A stretch of DNA of 64,000 bases from Clostridia bacterium (GTDB lineage: Bacteria > Bacillota > Clostridia > Oscillospirales > CAG-272): NCBI GenBank assembly GCA_017447775.1, contig JAFSMU010000011.1, positions 103,688-167,687 on the forward strand, written 5' to 3'. Positions 15,862 to 24,506 of the stretch are shown in pieces (positions within the stretch are counted from its first letter, which is position 1; every line of letters begins with the position of its first letter). The notes below the pieces were generated by a model. The model worked only from the letters and a program-made list of their open reading frames with translations. It was not told the DNA's origin and made no database searches. The translations under genes and the position numbers were made by a program.

Positions 15862-15904
15862 ATTTTTTCACCTGCCTTTATGGTGGAATTCTTCACCTGT
15901 ATTA

Positions 15905-15933
15905 AGTATATCAAAAATTTGCCTTTTTGTAAA
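15905..15933 (-). promoter_or_regulatory. Promoter of prfB
   Basis: On the minus strand: TTTACA (15928-15933), 17-bp spacer, TATACT (15905-15910) preceded by TG (extended -10). It lies 44-72 bp upstream of the prfB start. Confidence 0.65.
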
Positions 15934-15943
15934 GAGGGGCGCG

Positions 15944-16324
15944 CTATTTTTCGTGCTTGCACGGCTCGGTAAAGAAGCCCGCAAGGTCCATTTCAAGCGC
16001 GTCGCCCGTGCGGCGGAAGCCGACGGCCTTTGTGGCGCGCGTTTCTTCACCGTGGAAAACGGCGCGGTGAACGCCGCAAAGGTCGATGAAATTGAGCGTC
16101 TGCCGCCCCATTATGAACAGCGCCTCAAAATCGTCGACGCCCTCGGCGCAACACAGATCGTAAACGTGGCCGCATTCGTTGTCCATTGTGAACTGGCACA
16201 CGCCGAGCAGCTTCTCATCCTCGCGCGCGGCGTAAGCCATAGCGTCTGCCCGAAACGGAGTGTTGCACGCTTTGCAGATCTTTTCTTGTTCTTCCTTGCT
16301 TTCAACAGGTCGTATTATAAGCAT
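15944..16324 (-). CDS. GNAT-like N-acetyltransferase
   Basis: 126 aa, ATG 16324 after GGAGGTAAT within the end of rluB. The fold pattern is a short GNAT: MLIIRPVESKEEQEKICKACNTPF, a strand with LLGVCQFTMDNECGHVYDL, and a helix FEALFIMGRQTLNFIDLCGV. The usual RxxGxG/A acetyl-CoA loop is poorly conserved, which leaves activity uncertain. Six cysteines in 126 residues is high. It follows rluB by 1 bp, so the two share a transcript. Confidence 0.6.
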   Translation of the reverse strand: MLIIRPVESKEEQEKICKACNTPFRADAMAYAAREDEKLLGVCQFTMDNECGHVYDLCCAEGVDDFEALFIMGRQTLNFIDLCGVHRAVFHGEETRATKAVGFRRTGDALEMDLAGFFTEPCKHEK

Positions 16325-16325
16325 A

Positions 16326-17036
16326 TTACCTCCACAGTGATTCCACCTGAGTCCTCGTCAGGTGCCGCCATTTGCCCGGCGCGAGATTGCCGAGCTTTAC
16401 CTCACCTATCGCAATGCGGCGCAGCGTCTTTATGTGAAGACCAAGCTCCTCGCACATTTTTCTTATCTGGCGGTTGCGTCCCTCAAACAGCGTCATTTCA
16501 AGCGTTGTTTCGTCCTTGTCCATAGCTATGACCGATATATCGGCGGGCTTTGTTATGTAGCCGTCGATGTTAAACGGGCGCGTGAGTGCCTGCGCCTTTT
16601 CCGGTTCAAGCTCGCCGGAAATTTTCACGTGGTACACCTTCGGTTTGTGGTATTTCGGGTGAGTCAGCCTGTTTGAAAGCTCGCCGTCGTTGGTAAGCAA
16701 GAGAAGCCCCTCCGACATTACGTCAAGCCGCCCTATCGGGTAAACGCGCACGCCCACTCCGCCGACAAGATCGGCAACGCACGTGCGCCCGCGCTCGTCG
16801 CTCATCGTCGTGACGACGCCGACAGGCTTATTCAGCATAATATAGACTTTTCTTACCCCGCCGCCGACGCGCTCGCCGTTATACTTTACAACGTCGTTAT
16901 CGGGATCGATCTTCTGTCCTATTTCGGCGGGGGCGCCGTTGACAAGCACGCGGCCGCGCCGTATTTCATCCTCCGCGGCACGGCGCGACATCACGCCCTG
17001 CTCCGATAGATACTTTTGAAGTCTTACAAGTTCCAA
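16326..17036 (-). CDS. rluB: 23S rRNA pseudouridine synthase, RluB/RsuA family
   Basis: 236 aa using the TTG start at 17036 (MELVRLQKYLSEQGVMSRR). This start has AGG upstream and avoids a long overlap with dacF; the open frame extends to 17096 without a better start. An N-terminal S4 RNA-binding domain (~4-60) is followed by the catalytic domain with the RLD signature YPIGRLDVMSEGLLLLTNDG, where Asp is the nucleophile. EGRNRQIRKMCEELG is the RsuA/RluB/E/F signature. It isomerises a uridine in 23S rRNA. It sits between dacF and the GNAT gene in a minus-strand operon. Confidence 0.9.
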   Translation of the reverse strand: MELVRLQKYLSEQGVMSRRAAEDEIRRGRVLVNGAPAEIGQKIDPDNDVVKYNGERVGGGVRKVYIMLNKPVGVVTTMSDERGRTCVADLVGGVGVRVYPIGRLDVMSEGLLLLTNDGELSNRLTHPKYHKPKVYHVKISGELEPEKAQALTRPFNIDGYITKPADISVIAMDKDETTLEMTLFEGRNRQIRKMCEELGLHIKTLRRIAIGEVKLGNLAPGKWRHLTRTQVESLWR

Positions 17037-17049
17037 AATGTTCTGCCTT

Positions 17050-18057
17050 TCATTTTTTTCCGTGCAGCTCGGCGCGCCCGACAAGCTTTTCGCCAAGATA
17101 AAAGTTCACCTCGCCGCCGTTTGATGAATACTCCGCCACGGCTTTGATCTCTCCCCGCACGCGCGGGAGCGTCGCATAAACGTCGTCATCGCACCCGACG
17201 AACACGCTCTCGCCGCGCGATGAAACTTCAAATCCCTCGCCGCGCCCGATCAGCTTTACGCGCTCGTAAAGCGACTGACCGTAGTCATGAAGCGCGCGGT
17301 GGTCGCGCCAGTCGTCCCCGTCGCAAAGCGTAACGGCGATAAACTTCATACCGTCCTTATCGGATGCCGAAACGAGCGTGCGCCCGCATTTTTTTGTATA
17401 TCCCGTCTTGACTCCGACGATATCGTCGTAACACCGAAGGAGTCGGTTGTGGTTTATAAACACGCGCGTTGCTCCGCCGTCCTCCATCGGAACGGCTTTT
17501 TTGACGGTAGAAACGACTTGACAAAACGTTTCGTTTTCCATCGCCGCGCGGGCGATCATCGCAAGCTCGCGCGCAGTGGTGTAGTGCATTTCGTCATCAA
17601 GCCCGTGCGGGTTTGAAAAGTGCGTATTCACAAGCCCGAGCGACTCCGCTTTTTCGTTCATCATCGCGCAAAACCCGTCAATGCCGCCGCCGACCTCATA
17701 CGCTATCGCTGCCGCGGCGTCGTTTGCGCTTTGAAGAAGCAACGCGTAAAGGAGCGACTCCATTGTGATCTTCTCGCCCGCATAAAGATACGCGGACGAG
17801 CCTTCAATGCCGACCGCCATCGGCGACACCTCGACGATCTTGTCAAGATCGCAGTTTTCAATGGCGATAAGCGCCGTCATTATTTTTGTCGTCGAAGCGG
17901 GGCCGCGGCGCGTGTCAGCGTCCTTTTCGTAAAGTACGTCGCCGCTTTGCGCCTCGATAAGAATCGCCGACTCCGCCGACGTTCCGACAGCGTGAGATCT
18001 TATCGGGCAAATCGATATTATGGCGGCAATAATCAGCGCCGCCGCTGTTTTTTTCAT
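17050..18057 (-). CDS. dacF: D-alanyl-D-alanine carboxypeptidase (DacF-like)
   Basis: 335 aa from ATG 18057 (MKKTAAALIIAA); an earlier in-frame ATG lies before the GGGGTGG site. The signal peptide spans ~1-24. The penicillin-binding motifs are SxxK (S55-TTK58), SxN (SAN 110-112) and KTG (VKTGYT). It trims the terminal D-Ala from peptidoglycan stem peptides. In spore formers DacF sets cortex cross-linking, and the neighbouring gerW supports a sporulation link. A C-terminal PBP5-associated beta domain is present, but no clear amphipathic anchor follows. Confidence 0.9.
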   Translation of the reverse strand: MKKTAAALIIAAIISICPIRSHAVGTSAESAILIEAQSGDVLYEKDADTRRGPASTTKIMTALIAIENCDLDKIVEVSPMAVGIEGSSAYLYAGEKITMESLLYALLLQSANDAAAAIAYEVGGGIDGFCAMMNEKAESLGLVNTHFSNPHGLDDEMHYTTARELAMIARAAMENETFCQVVSTVKKAVPMEDGGATRVFINHNRLLRCYDDIVGVKTGYTKKCGRTLVSASDKDGMKFIAVTLCDGDDWRDHRALHDYGQSLYERVKLIGRGEGFEVSSRGESVFVGCDDDVYATLPRVRGEIKAVAEYSSNGGEVNFYLGEKLVGRAELHGKK

Positions 18058-18112
18058 TTTCTCCACCCCTGTGATCATTTTTTATTATGATTTACAGAGG
18101 CGGATTTTTTAT

Positions 18113-18586
18113 TCATTTGTCGGCTTTGTTTTCCTCGCCATCGGCGCTCTCCGACTCCTCGCCGTCCTTTTTCTTTTTGCCGAAAGCCGCCTTTATTTTC
18201 GCGATAACCTCGGGCGCTTTGTCGATTATCGTCTGGATCGACGAACCGAGGTCGTTTGTCGTGCCCGGCTCATCGAGGTTGAGTATGCTGACGGCGCCGG
18301 CGCCGTTTACAACGACAAATCCGACGGGTTTTACCGTAACGCCGGATCCCGACGCGCCGCCGAAATTGTTTTTGCCCGACGCCTGCGTGTTCTTGCCCGC
18401 GTAGTCGTTTCCGCCGCCGACAAAGCCTACCGATACTTTTGAAATGGGGATTATCACCGTGCCCGACGGCGTTTCTATCGGCGTACCGATAACGCTGTCC
18501 GCATCCACCATCGTCTTGATGCTTGAAAGCGCCGACGCGATGACGTCAGATACCTTGTTTTTTCCGTTTGCGGTGTTGTTATCCAT
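18113..18586 (-). CDS. gerW: GerW/YtfJ-family spore protein
   Basis: 157 aa. It matches the YtfJ/GerW pattern: VIASALSSIKTMVDADSVIGTPIETPSGTVIIPISKVSVGFVGGG, a Gly/Asn-rich segment, VKPVGFVVVNGAGAVSILNLD, then a helix and a Lys/Glu tail. GerW is a forespore protein needed for efficient germination in Bacillus. The start at ATG 18586 lies 8 bp inside the DUF2953 gene, the order commonly seen in sporulating Firmicutes. Confidence 0.9.
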   Translation of the reverse strand: MDNNTANGKNKVSDVIASALSSIKTMVDADSVIGTPIETPSGTVIIPISKVSVGFVGGGNDYAGKNTQASGKNNFGGASGSGVTVKPVGFVVVNGAGAVSILNLDEPGTTNDLGSSIQTIIDKAPEVIAKIKAAFGKKKKDGEESESADGEENKADK

Positions 18587-19199
18587 GATTTTTCCCTTTC
18601 TGAATTATGTTATTATCCGATGTTTTGATGTTCTTTATTATTGCCGGCAAAACGATCCTCAGTGCGCCGAGCAGGTTGGTACGGAACTCGACTATGATCG
18701 AAAATACCGTTTTTTCGGAGGTGAAGTCGGTCGTTATCGTGACCGCCCCCGCCTTTTCCCTATAGTTTGACGTGCGGCGAAGCACTTCGGCAAGCTCGTC
18801 GTATGCGTTTGCCGCCGCACCGTAGATGACAGCCGTTTTTGCCGCCTCGTCGGTGGCGATCACAAGATAGAGCCGTTTCAGCGTTACTCTGACTATCGTG
18901 CGCGCGCGGCGCAGGACTTCAAGCACGATATCCTTTATCATTCCGATGGTATTCATCGCCTGCTCGCCGTCGGTCTCGCGCGGTTTTTCGCTCTTTTTTT
19001 CCGCCGGTTTTTCGCTCTTTTTCTTTTTTTGCTTTTTCTTTTGCTTTTTATCTTTTTGAGGATACAGCCGCTTTTTTATGAAAAGGACGCGCAGGTCTAT
19101 TTCCGTTTTCGCTCCTGCTTCAAGCGTCAGACGCGCGGGCGACAAAAGCACTGTCGCGATGATCAGCACAAGTCCGATCAGAACGTACAGCCACCACAT
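18579..19199 (-). CDS. DUF2953-type membrane protein
   Basis: 206 aa, ATG 19199 after GGAGGTGATTTT. One N-terminal TM helix (~2-19) is followed by LEAGAKTEIDLRVLFIKKRL. Next is a Lys-rich low-complexity stretch (~48-72) and a C-terminal region that pairs VTLKRLYLVIATDEAAKTAVIYGAAANAYDELAEVL with a beta-rich end. This is the layout of DUF2953 proteins found upstream of ytfJ in spore formers. The function is unknown; a sporulation role is inferred from the neighbour. Confidence 0.75.
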   Translation of the reverse strand: MWWLYVLIGLVLIIATVLLSPARLTLEAGAKTEIDLRVLFIKKRLYPQKDKKQKKKQKKKKSEKPAEKKSEKPRETDGEQAMNTIGMIKDIVLEVLRRARTIVRVTLKRLYLVIATDEAAKTAVIYGAAANAYDELAEVLRRTSNYREKAGAVTITTDFTSEKTVFSIIVEFRTNLLGALRIVLPAIIKNIKTSDNNIIQKGKNHG

Positions 19200-19223
19200 A
19201 AAATCACCTCCGCGTCGTTTGCT

Positions 19224-19805
19224 TTATTCCTGTTCCTCCGTTTTTGCCGCTTCCTTCGGCTCCGATGAAGTCGGCAGAGCCACAGGCGGCAGATCGTCTA
19301 TGCTCGAAAGCCCGAAAATACGCAAGAAATTCTCTGTCGTTGCGTAAAGTCTCGGCCTTCCGGGAACGTCAAGCTGGCCGACAACGCGAATTAGTCCGCG
19401 CTCGACGAGCACGCCGACGGAATATGAGCAGTCGACTCCGCGCACCTGTTCGATATACGAGCGCGTAACGGGCTGGTTATATGCGATTATCGCAAGCGTT
19501 TCAAGCGACGCGCGGGAAAGGTTGCCGCCCTCTTTTACGCCGAGCGCGGCTTTGACGTAGTCGATGAAGACCTCTTTCGTTGTAAGCTGGCAGGCGCGCC
19601 CGAGTTTAAGGAGCTGTATGCCGCGGACAAGTCCGCTTGCGTCGTACTCGGAAATATACTCGTCAACGGCGTCCGATATTTCATCCTCGCTGACGCCGAT
19701 CACCTCGGCGAGCTTTTCATAAGTCACGGCGTGCCCCGCAGCAAACAGTACCGCCTCGATTATTCGCTTTATTTCATCCCTTGTAAGTATCTTTTCGCTA
19801 TCCAT
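19224..19805 (-). CDS. scpB: Segregation and condensation protein B
   Basis: 193 aa. ScpB is the winged-helix kleisin-binding subunit of the SMC-ScpAB condensin. Recognisable regions are ILTRDEIKRIIEAVLFAAG at the start, SLETLAIIAYNQPVTRSYIEQVRGVDC in the middle and GLIRVVGQLDVPGRPRLYATTENFLRIFG near the end. The start overlaps the scpA stop by 8 bp, a coupling that matches their stable complex. Confidence 0.95.
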   Translation of the reverse strand: MDSEKILTRDEIKRIIEAVLFAAGHAVTYEKLAEVIGVSEDEISDAVDEYISEYDASGLVRGIQLLKLGRACQLTTKEVFIDYVKAALGVKEGGNLSRASLETLAIIAYNQPVTRSYIEQVRGVDCSYSVGVLVERGLIRVVGQLDVPGRPRLYATTENFLRIFGLSSIDDLPPVALPTSSEPKEAAKTEEQE

Positions 19806-20544
19806 TTTCGGCGTCCTTTTTTCTTGTTTTTACAAATCTCAAAATGATTTGACCGTCAGTTTGGTATGCGTCGCGAAGCAGCTCGACACGCCCTGATTTG
19901 AGCAGTTCAAGCACGGCGTAAAACGTTGCGACAATGCCGGAGCGCGACGTAACGTCGTCGAAAAGCTCCTCAAAGGCAACGTCGTTCTTTTTATACATAT
20001 AACGCATTATGTGCATTATTCTTGACGGCACGGGAACGATTTTTTTCTTGATGATCGGGTTTATCGACTCGATAGGCTTAACCCGCTCGATCTCGCGAAT
20101 CTCTCGCATCGTCATAAGCAGCTTTGTCATCGCGCCCGAAAGAATGGATATGTCCATATCGTCGAGCTTTGTCTTGTCGATAACGACCTCCATCGAGTCC
20201 TTTTCAAATCGCCCGATAAATTCCGATTCAAGCTCGCCCAGCCGCGTCGCCGCCTCTTTTGCCGTTTTGTACTCCATAAGTGTACGCACGAGCTCTTCTC
20301 GCGGGTCTTCGTCCTCTTTCGGAAGAAGCATACGGCTTTTTATCAGCATAAGCTCCGACGCCATACGGATAAACTCGCCGGCGCTTTCCATATCGTCGAC
20401 GTCCATGTTTTCGACGTATTCCATATACTGATCGAAAATGACGGCGATCTTGATGTCGGCTATGTTCATCTTGTTCTTGGCTATCAGCGCAAGCAGCAGG
20501 TCGAGCGGCCCTTCATAGACTTCCGTTTTGAATACAAGTTCCAT
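19798..20544 (-). CDS. scpA: Segregation and condensation protein A (kleisin)
   Basis: 248 aa. The N-terminal kleisin signature FKTEVYEGPLDLLLALIAKNKMNIADIKIA binds the SMC neck. Helices around ELMLIKSRMLLPKEDEDPREEL follow, and a C-terminal winged helix spans ~170-248 (FEELFDDVTSRSGIVATFYAVLELLK). Together with ScpB it compacts and segregates the chromosome. ATG 20544 follows a GGGTGAA site 12 bp after the site-2 protease gene. Confidence 0.95.
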   Translation of the reverse strand: MELVFKTEVYEGPLDLLLALIAKNKMNIADIKIAVIFDQYMEYVENMDVDDMESAGEFIRMASELMLIKSRMLLPKEDEDPREELVRTLMEYKTAKEAATRLGELESEFIGRFEKDSMEVVIDKTKLDDMDISILSGAMTKLLMTMREIREIERVKPIESINPIIKKKIVPVPSRIMHIMRYMYKKNDVAFEELFDDVTSRSGIVATFYAVLELLKSGRVELLRDAYQTDGQIILRFVKTRKKDAENG

Positions 20545-20555
20545 ATTTCACCCGC

Positions 20556-21260
20556 TCAGCATAAGGCAAGCACGTTTACGAAAACGTTGAAATTGCCCGC
20601 AAAAATCGGTATCTTTGAAAGCAGTATCTCGAAATTGCCGAGGAAGAACATCGACACGCCCGAAACGATGCTTATGTTGAATACGCGGTGAAGTATAATC
20701 ACTATCGCCATAAATCCGATCATAATATAGCGCTCGTATTTCATAAGACCGAAATACCATTTTGTAGGCAGGAACATAAACGCTATGCGCGAGCCGTCAA
20801 GCGGGGGGATCGGGATAAGGTTGAACAGCGCAAGGAAGAGATTCAGCTCCGCGCCGATGACGAAGAACATCATCGCGCCGATCCATACGTTATATCCGAA
20901 TCCGCTTGTCTGCGCGGGATTTATCATTGCGACAAAGTTGAATATGAATATCGAAATAATCGAAAGAAGAATATTCGATATCGGCCCTGCCGCCGCAGTC
21001 AGCGCCATGCCGGAGCGCGGGTGCTTGAAGTATCTTGTATTCACGGGCACCGGCTTTGCGTATCCGAAGCCGACGACTATCATCATCAGAAGGCCGACAA
21101 GATCGATATGCTTTATCGGGTTGAGCGTCAGGCGTCCGAAATTCTTTGCCGTTTGATCGCCGAGTTTATACGCCATAAGCCCGTGTGAAAACTCGTGCAC
21201 TGAAAGCGACAAAAGCACCACCGGTATTCTTAAAAGATACATTAAAATAACGTAGTTCAT
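20556..21260 (-). CDS. Site-2 protease family (M50) membrane metallopeptidase
   Basis: 234 aa with about six TM segments. Zinc ligands are HExxH at 22-26 (HEFSH) in TM1 and the distal NLIPIPPLDGSR motif with the conserved Asp. AAAGPISNILLS is the third conserved element. Proteins of this small YwhC-like group usually sit next to scpA in Firmicutes. They are probably intramembrane proteases, but the substrate is unknown. No PDZ or CBS domain is attached, unlike RseP or SpoIVFB-like variants. Confidence 0.85.
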   Translation of the reverse strand: MNYVILMYLLRIPVVLLSLSVHEFSHGLMAYKLGDQTAKNFGRLTLNPIKHIDLVGLLMMIVVGFGYAKPVPVNTRYFKHPRSGMALTAAAGPISNILLSIISIFIFNFVAMINPAQTSGFGYNVWIGAMMFFVIGAELNLFLALFNLIPIPPLDGSRIAFMFLPTKWYFGLMKYERYIMIGFMAIVIILHRVFNISIVSGVSMFFLGNFEILLSKIPIFAGNFNVFVNVLALC

Positions 21261-21277
21261 TTATTTGCCTCTGTTTT

Positions 21278-21883
21278 TTATTTTGATACGCCCGAAATTA
21301 TATCACGCACAATTTGCTTGCCGTCGCCCGTGAGCGACGAGAAGCCGACGACCTCTATCTGTCTTTCCGCATACGGCGGAATGAGATACGGGTGAGATCT
21401 CAGAGCTTCGAGATTGTGTTCCCGCGTCGTTACGTTTATCTTGTCGGCTTTTGTGGCGACGACGGCGTATGGTATGCCGCTTGAGTTGAGCCAGTCTATC
21501 ATCATGATGTCGTTTTGTGTCGGGCCGACTTTGAGATCGACAAGCTGAAACACGAAATCGGGTTTTCCGTCTTGCGAAAGGTACGCCTCGGTGAGCTTTG
21601 AAAAGCTCTCCTGATGATCGCCCGAGCGGCGCGCATAGCCGTAGCCCGGAAGGTCGACAAGGTATATCTTTTTGTCGAGCAGATAAAAGTTGATCGTTAC
21701 CGTTTTGCCGGGGGACGAGCTTGTATGCGCGTAGTTTTTTCTGCCTGTGACGGCGTTGATGAGCGAGCTTTTGCCGACGTTTGACCGACCTGACAGGGCG
21801 ATCTGCGGGATGTTTTCGCGCGGGAACTGATCTTTCCTTCCCGCCGTCATTTTAAGCTCTATATTCTGAAAATTCAGTGCCAT
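21278..21883 (-). CDS. engB: Ribosome-biogenesis GTPase EngB/YsxC
   Basis: 201 aa from ATG 21883 (MALNFQNIELK), set by AAGGATAA; the upstream frame extension overlaps lon. The G motifs are G1 GRSNVGKSS, G3 DLPGYGYA and G4 TKAD. It is an essential GTPase for assembly of the large ribosomal subunit. It starts 7 bp after the lon stop, the usual lon-engB order in Firmicutes. Confidence 0.95.
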   Translation of the reverse strand: MALNFQNIELKMTAGRKDQFPRENIPQIALSGRSNVGKSSLINAVTGRKNYAHTSSSPGKTVTINFYLLDKKIYLVDLPGYGYARRSGDHQESFSKLTEAYLSQDGKPDFVFQLVDLKVGPTQNDIMMIDWLNSSGIPYAVVATKADKINVTTREHNLEALRSHPYLIPPYAERQIEVVGFSSLTGDGKQIVRDIISGVSK

Positions 21884-21890
21884 TTTATCC

Positions 21891-24275
21891 TTACTTTCTC
21901 GCCGACGCACGCGCGCCGTCAATATGGTGCGCTTCCGTCTTGGCAGCGACGGCAGGGCGTGCCAGAGCTATGCTCAGCACCTCCGAAACGTTTGATACGG
22001 GGATGATCTTGACGTGCGTTTTTACCTCGTCCGCAACTTCGGAAAGATCTGTCACGTTGTCTTTCGGTATTATTATCGTTTGAACGCCCGCAAGATATGC
22101 GGCCATCGTCTTTTCTCTCAGCCCGCCGATCGCCGTAACGCGGCCGTGCAGCGTTATCTCTCCCGTCATCGCAACGTCGCGCCGCACGGGGATTCCCGAC
22201 AGCTCGCTGACGATCGACGTGATTATAGCCGCGCCCGCGCTCGGTCCGTCCTTTGGAACGGCGCCCTCGGGGAAGTGGATGTGTATGTCGTATTTTTTGT
22301 AAAATTCCTCGTCGATGCCGAGGGTCCCCGCGTTGAATCTGACATAGCTTATCGCCGCCTGCGCCGACTCTTTCATAACGTCACCGAGAAGGCCGGTGAG
22401 TTCAAGCTTGCCCGTGCCGGGCATTGCAAGCGTTTCGATGCGGAGCAGCTCGCCGCCCGATTCGGTATAAGCCATACCGTTGACCGTGCCAACCTCGTCC
22501 TCGTCGAATATCTTGTCTTTTATCATACGCTGCGTGCCGAGGAAATCGGTTAAATTCGCGCACTTGACGCGCACGCTCTTTGAACCGTCAACGATAAGCT
22601 TTGCCGCTTTGCGGCAGCATTTTGCGATCTGCTTTTCAAGCGTTCTCACGCCAGCCTCGCGTGTGTACTCGTCGATGATGCGGTAGATCGCCTCGTCATC
22701 GAATTTTAGCATCCGCCCGTTCATCCCGTGGCGTTTTACCTGCTTTGGAATAAGGTGATTTTTCGCTATCGAGAATTTTTCGGGGCGCGTATAGGAGTGA
22801 AGCTCGATTATCTCCATACGGTCGATAAGCGGCGCGGGGACTGTTTCAAGCGTGTTCGCCGTAGTTATGAACATACACGACGAAAGATCGACGGGCATCT
22901 CCACAAAATGATCGCGGAAAGCCTTGTTTTGTTCGCCGTCAAGCACTTCAAGCATCGCCGACGCGGGATCGCCGCGCCCGTCGTTTGCCATTTTGTCTAT
23001 TTCGTCGAATAAAATCAGCGGATTCATGCATCCCGCCTCTGTCAGCGCAGTTATGATGCGCCCCGGCATCGCGCCGACGTACGTCTTTCTGTGGCCGCGG
23101 ATGTCAGCCTCGTCGCGCACGCCGCCGAGAGATACGCGCACGAATTTTCTTTCAAGCGCGCGGGCGATCGATATCGCAACTGAGGTTTTGCCCGTTCCGG
23201 GAGGGCCGACAAGGCAGATTATCTGGTTTTTCATATCGGGGTTGAGCTTCACCGCCGAAAGATATTCGACGATCCTCTCTTTGACCTTTTCAAGTCCGTC
23301 GTGGTCCTCGTCAAGTATTTTCTGCACCTTTTCGATATCGAGAATGTCGTCGGTTTTTTTGCCGAAAGGGATATCAAGGCACGTTTCTATGTAGTTTGTA
23401 AGCACCGTATTATCCGCGCTGCCGACGGGCGTGCGGCGAAGCTTCTGGATGTCGCGCTCAAGTTTTTCGCGCACCTCTTTGGGATAGTCGCCCTTTTTAA
23501 GACGCGTAAGATAAACGCCCGCGTCGTCCGAGTCGTCCTCGCCAAGCTCTTCCTGGATTATCTTCATCTGCTCGCGCAGGTAAAAATCGCGCTGGTTGCG
23601 GTCAAGGTTTTCGCGCACGCGGCGGTGTATCTTATCTTCTTCCGAGAGTATCTGTTTTTCCTGTTCGAGAATGAGTATCGTAAGTTCAAGGCGGCGCAGC
23701 GGATCGAATTCCGACAAGATCTTTTCCTTATCCTGCACGTCGCCGACGATGTTTGCCGCCACAAAGTCGCAAAGCATACCCGGCGTTTGAAGCGAGTTCA
23801 TAACGAGCCACAGCTCTTTTGAAAACTTCGGCAGGTATTTTGAAAAATCGGAGAGCGTGTTTTTCAGGTCGCGCATCAGCGCCTCGCCCTTGACGCCGCC
23901 GTTGTCGGCAACGGTAACGCTTTTCTCCATAACCTCGGCAACGGGATATCTGCCCATTGTAAACGACGATACGTAGGCGCGCTCCCTCGGCTCCGCGATT
24001 ATGCGCGTGACTCCGCCGCTCGTCTTTGCCATTTGCTTTATTTTTGCCGTTACGCCGACGGGATATATGTTCTCTGACGTAACATCCTTTTCGGCATAGT
24101 CTTTCTGGCACACGATGAATATGATGCTGTCACCCTTCATCGCCGTCTCGCAGGCCCGCTTTGAAAAGGCACGTGTAACCTCTATGCTGACCGGTATCCC
24201 CGGGAACGCGACCATATCGCGCGTGACAAGGCACGGAAGAGTATATTTTTTGATAAATTCTGTTGTTGTAGACAT
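21891..24275 (-). CDS. lon: ATP-dependent protease Lon
   Basis: 794 aa, full length for LonA. The N-terminal substrate-binding domain starts YTLPCLVTRDMVAFPGIP. The AAA+ module has Walker A GPPGTGKTS (~355-363) and Walker B LILFDEIDKM. The C-terminal serine protease domain has the catalytic Ser in PKDGPSAGAAI and the Lys in the downstream KTMAAYLAG helix. It degrades misfolded and regulatory proteins in the cytoplasm. It has its own promoter about 90 bp upstream and leads the long minus-strand block with engB. Confidence 0.97.
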   Translation of the reverse strand: MSTTTEFIKKYTLPCLVTRDMVAFPGIPVSIEVTRAFSKRACETAMKGDSIIFIVCQKDYAEKDVTSENIYPVGVTAKIKQMAKTSGGVTRIIAEPRERAYVSSFTMGRYPVAEVMEKSVTVADNGGVKGEALMRDLKNTLSDFSKYLPKFSKELWLVMNSLQTPGMLCDFVAANIVGDVQDKEKILSEFDPLRRLELTILILEQEKQILSEEDKIHRRVRENLDRNQRDFYLREQMKIIQEELGEDDSDDAGVYLTRLKKGDYPKEVREKLERDIQKLRRTPVGSADNTVLTNYIETCLDIPFGKKTDDILDIEKVQKILDEDHDGLEKVKERIVEYLSAVKLNPDMKNQIICLVGPPGTGKTSVAISIARALERKFVRVSLGGVRDEADIRGHRKTYVGAMPGRIITALTEAGCMNPLILFDEIDKMANDGRGDPASAMLEVLDGEQNKAFRDHFVEMPVDLSSCMFITTANTLETVPAPLIDRMEIIELHSYTRPEKFSIAKNHLIPKQVKRHGMNGRMLKFDDEAIYRIIDEYTREAGVRTLEKQIAKCCRKAAKLIVDGSKSVRVKCANLTDFLGTQRMIKDKIFDEDEVGTVNGMAYTESGGELLRIETLAMPGTGKLELTGLLGDVMKESAQAAISYVRFNAGTLGIDEEFYKKYDIHIHFPEGAVPKDGPSAGAAIITSIVSELSGIPVRRDVAMTGEITLHGRVTAIGGLREKTMAAYLAGVQTIIIPKDNVTDLSEVADEVKTHVKIIPVSNVSEVLSIALARPAVAAKTEAHHIDGARASARK

Positions 24276-24361
24276 TTTGAACCTTTCCGAGATATATTTT
24301 CACGGCATAAGCCGGATAACTCTTTGAGCAATTTATAGTTACCGATTTTACGGTATTTTAC

Positions 24362-24390
24362 AGTATATCATAAAAACAATAAAATTTCCA
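24362..24390 (-). promoter_or_regulatory. Probable lon promoter
   Basis: On the minus strand: TGGAAA (24385-24390), 17 bp, TATACT (24362-24367) with the extended TGA before the -10. No CIRCE or CtsR-type heat-shock operator was seen near it. Confidence 0.5.
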
Positions 24391-24461
24391 CATATATTTT
24401 GAAATTTAATATAATTTTTACATTTATACCGGACAAGGTGTAATGTCAGACTGATTTTTTG

Positions 24462-24495
24462 AAAAAACAAAAAGCCGACGTTTCCGTCGGCTTTT
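24462..24495 (-). terminator. Terminator after the exported PPIase gene
   Basis: The stem AAAGCCGACG/CGTCGGCTTT with a TTTC loop is followed on the minus strand by TTTTTGTTTTTT. It lies 12 bp beyond the 24507 stop and insulates lon. Confidence 0.85.
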
Positions 24496-24506
24496 ATCGT
24501 CATTCA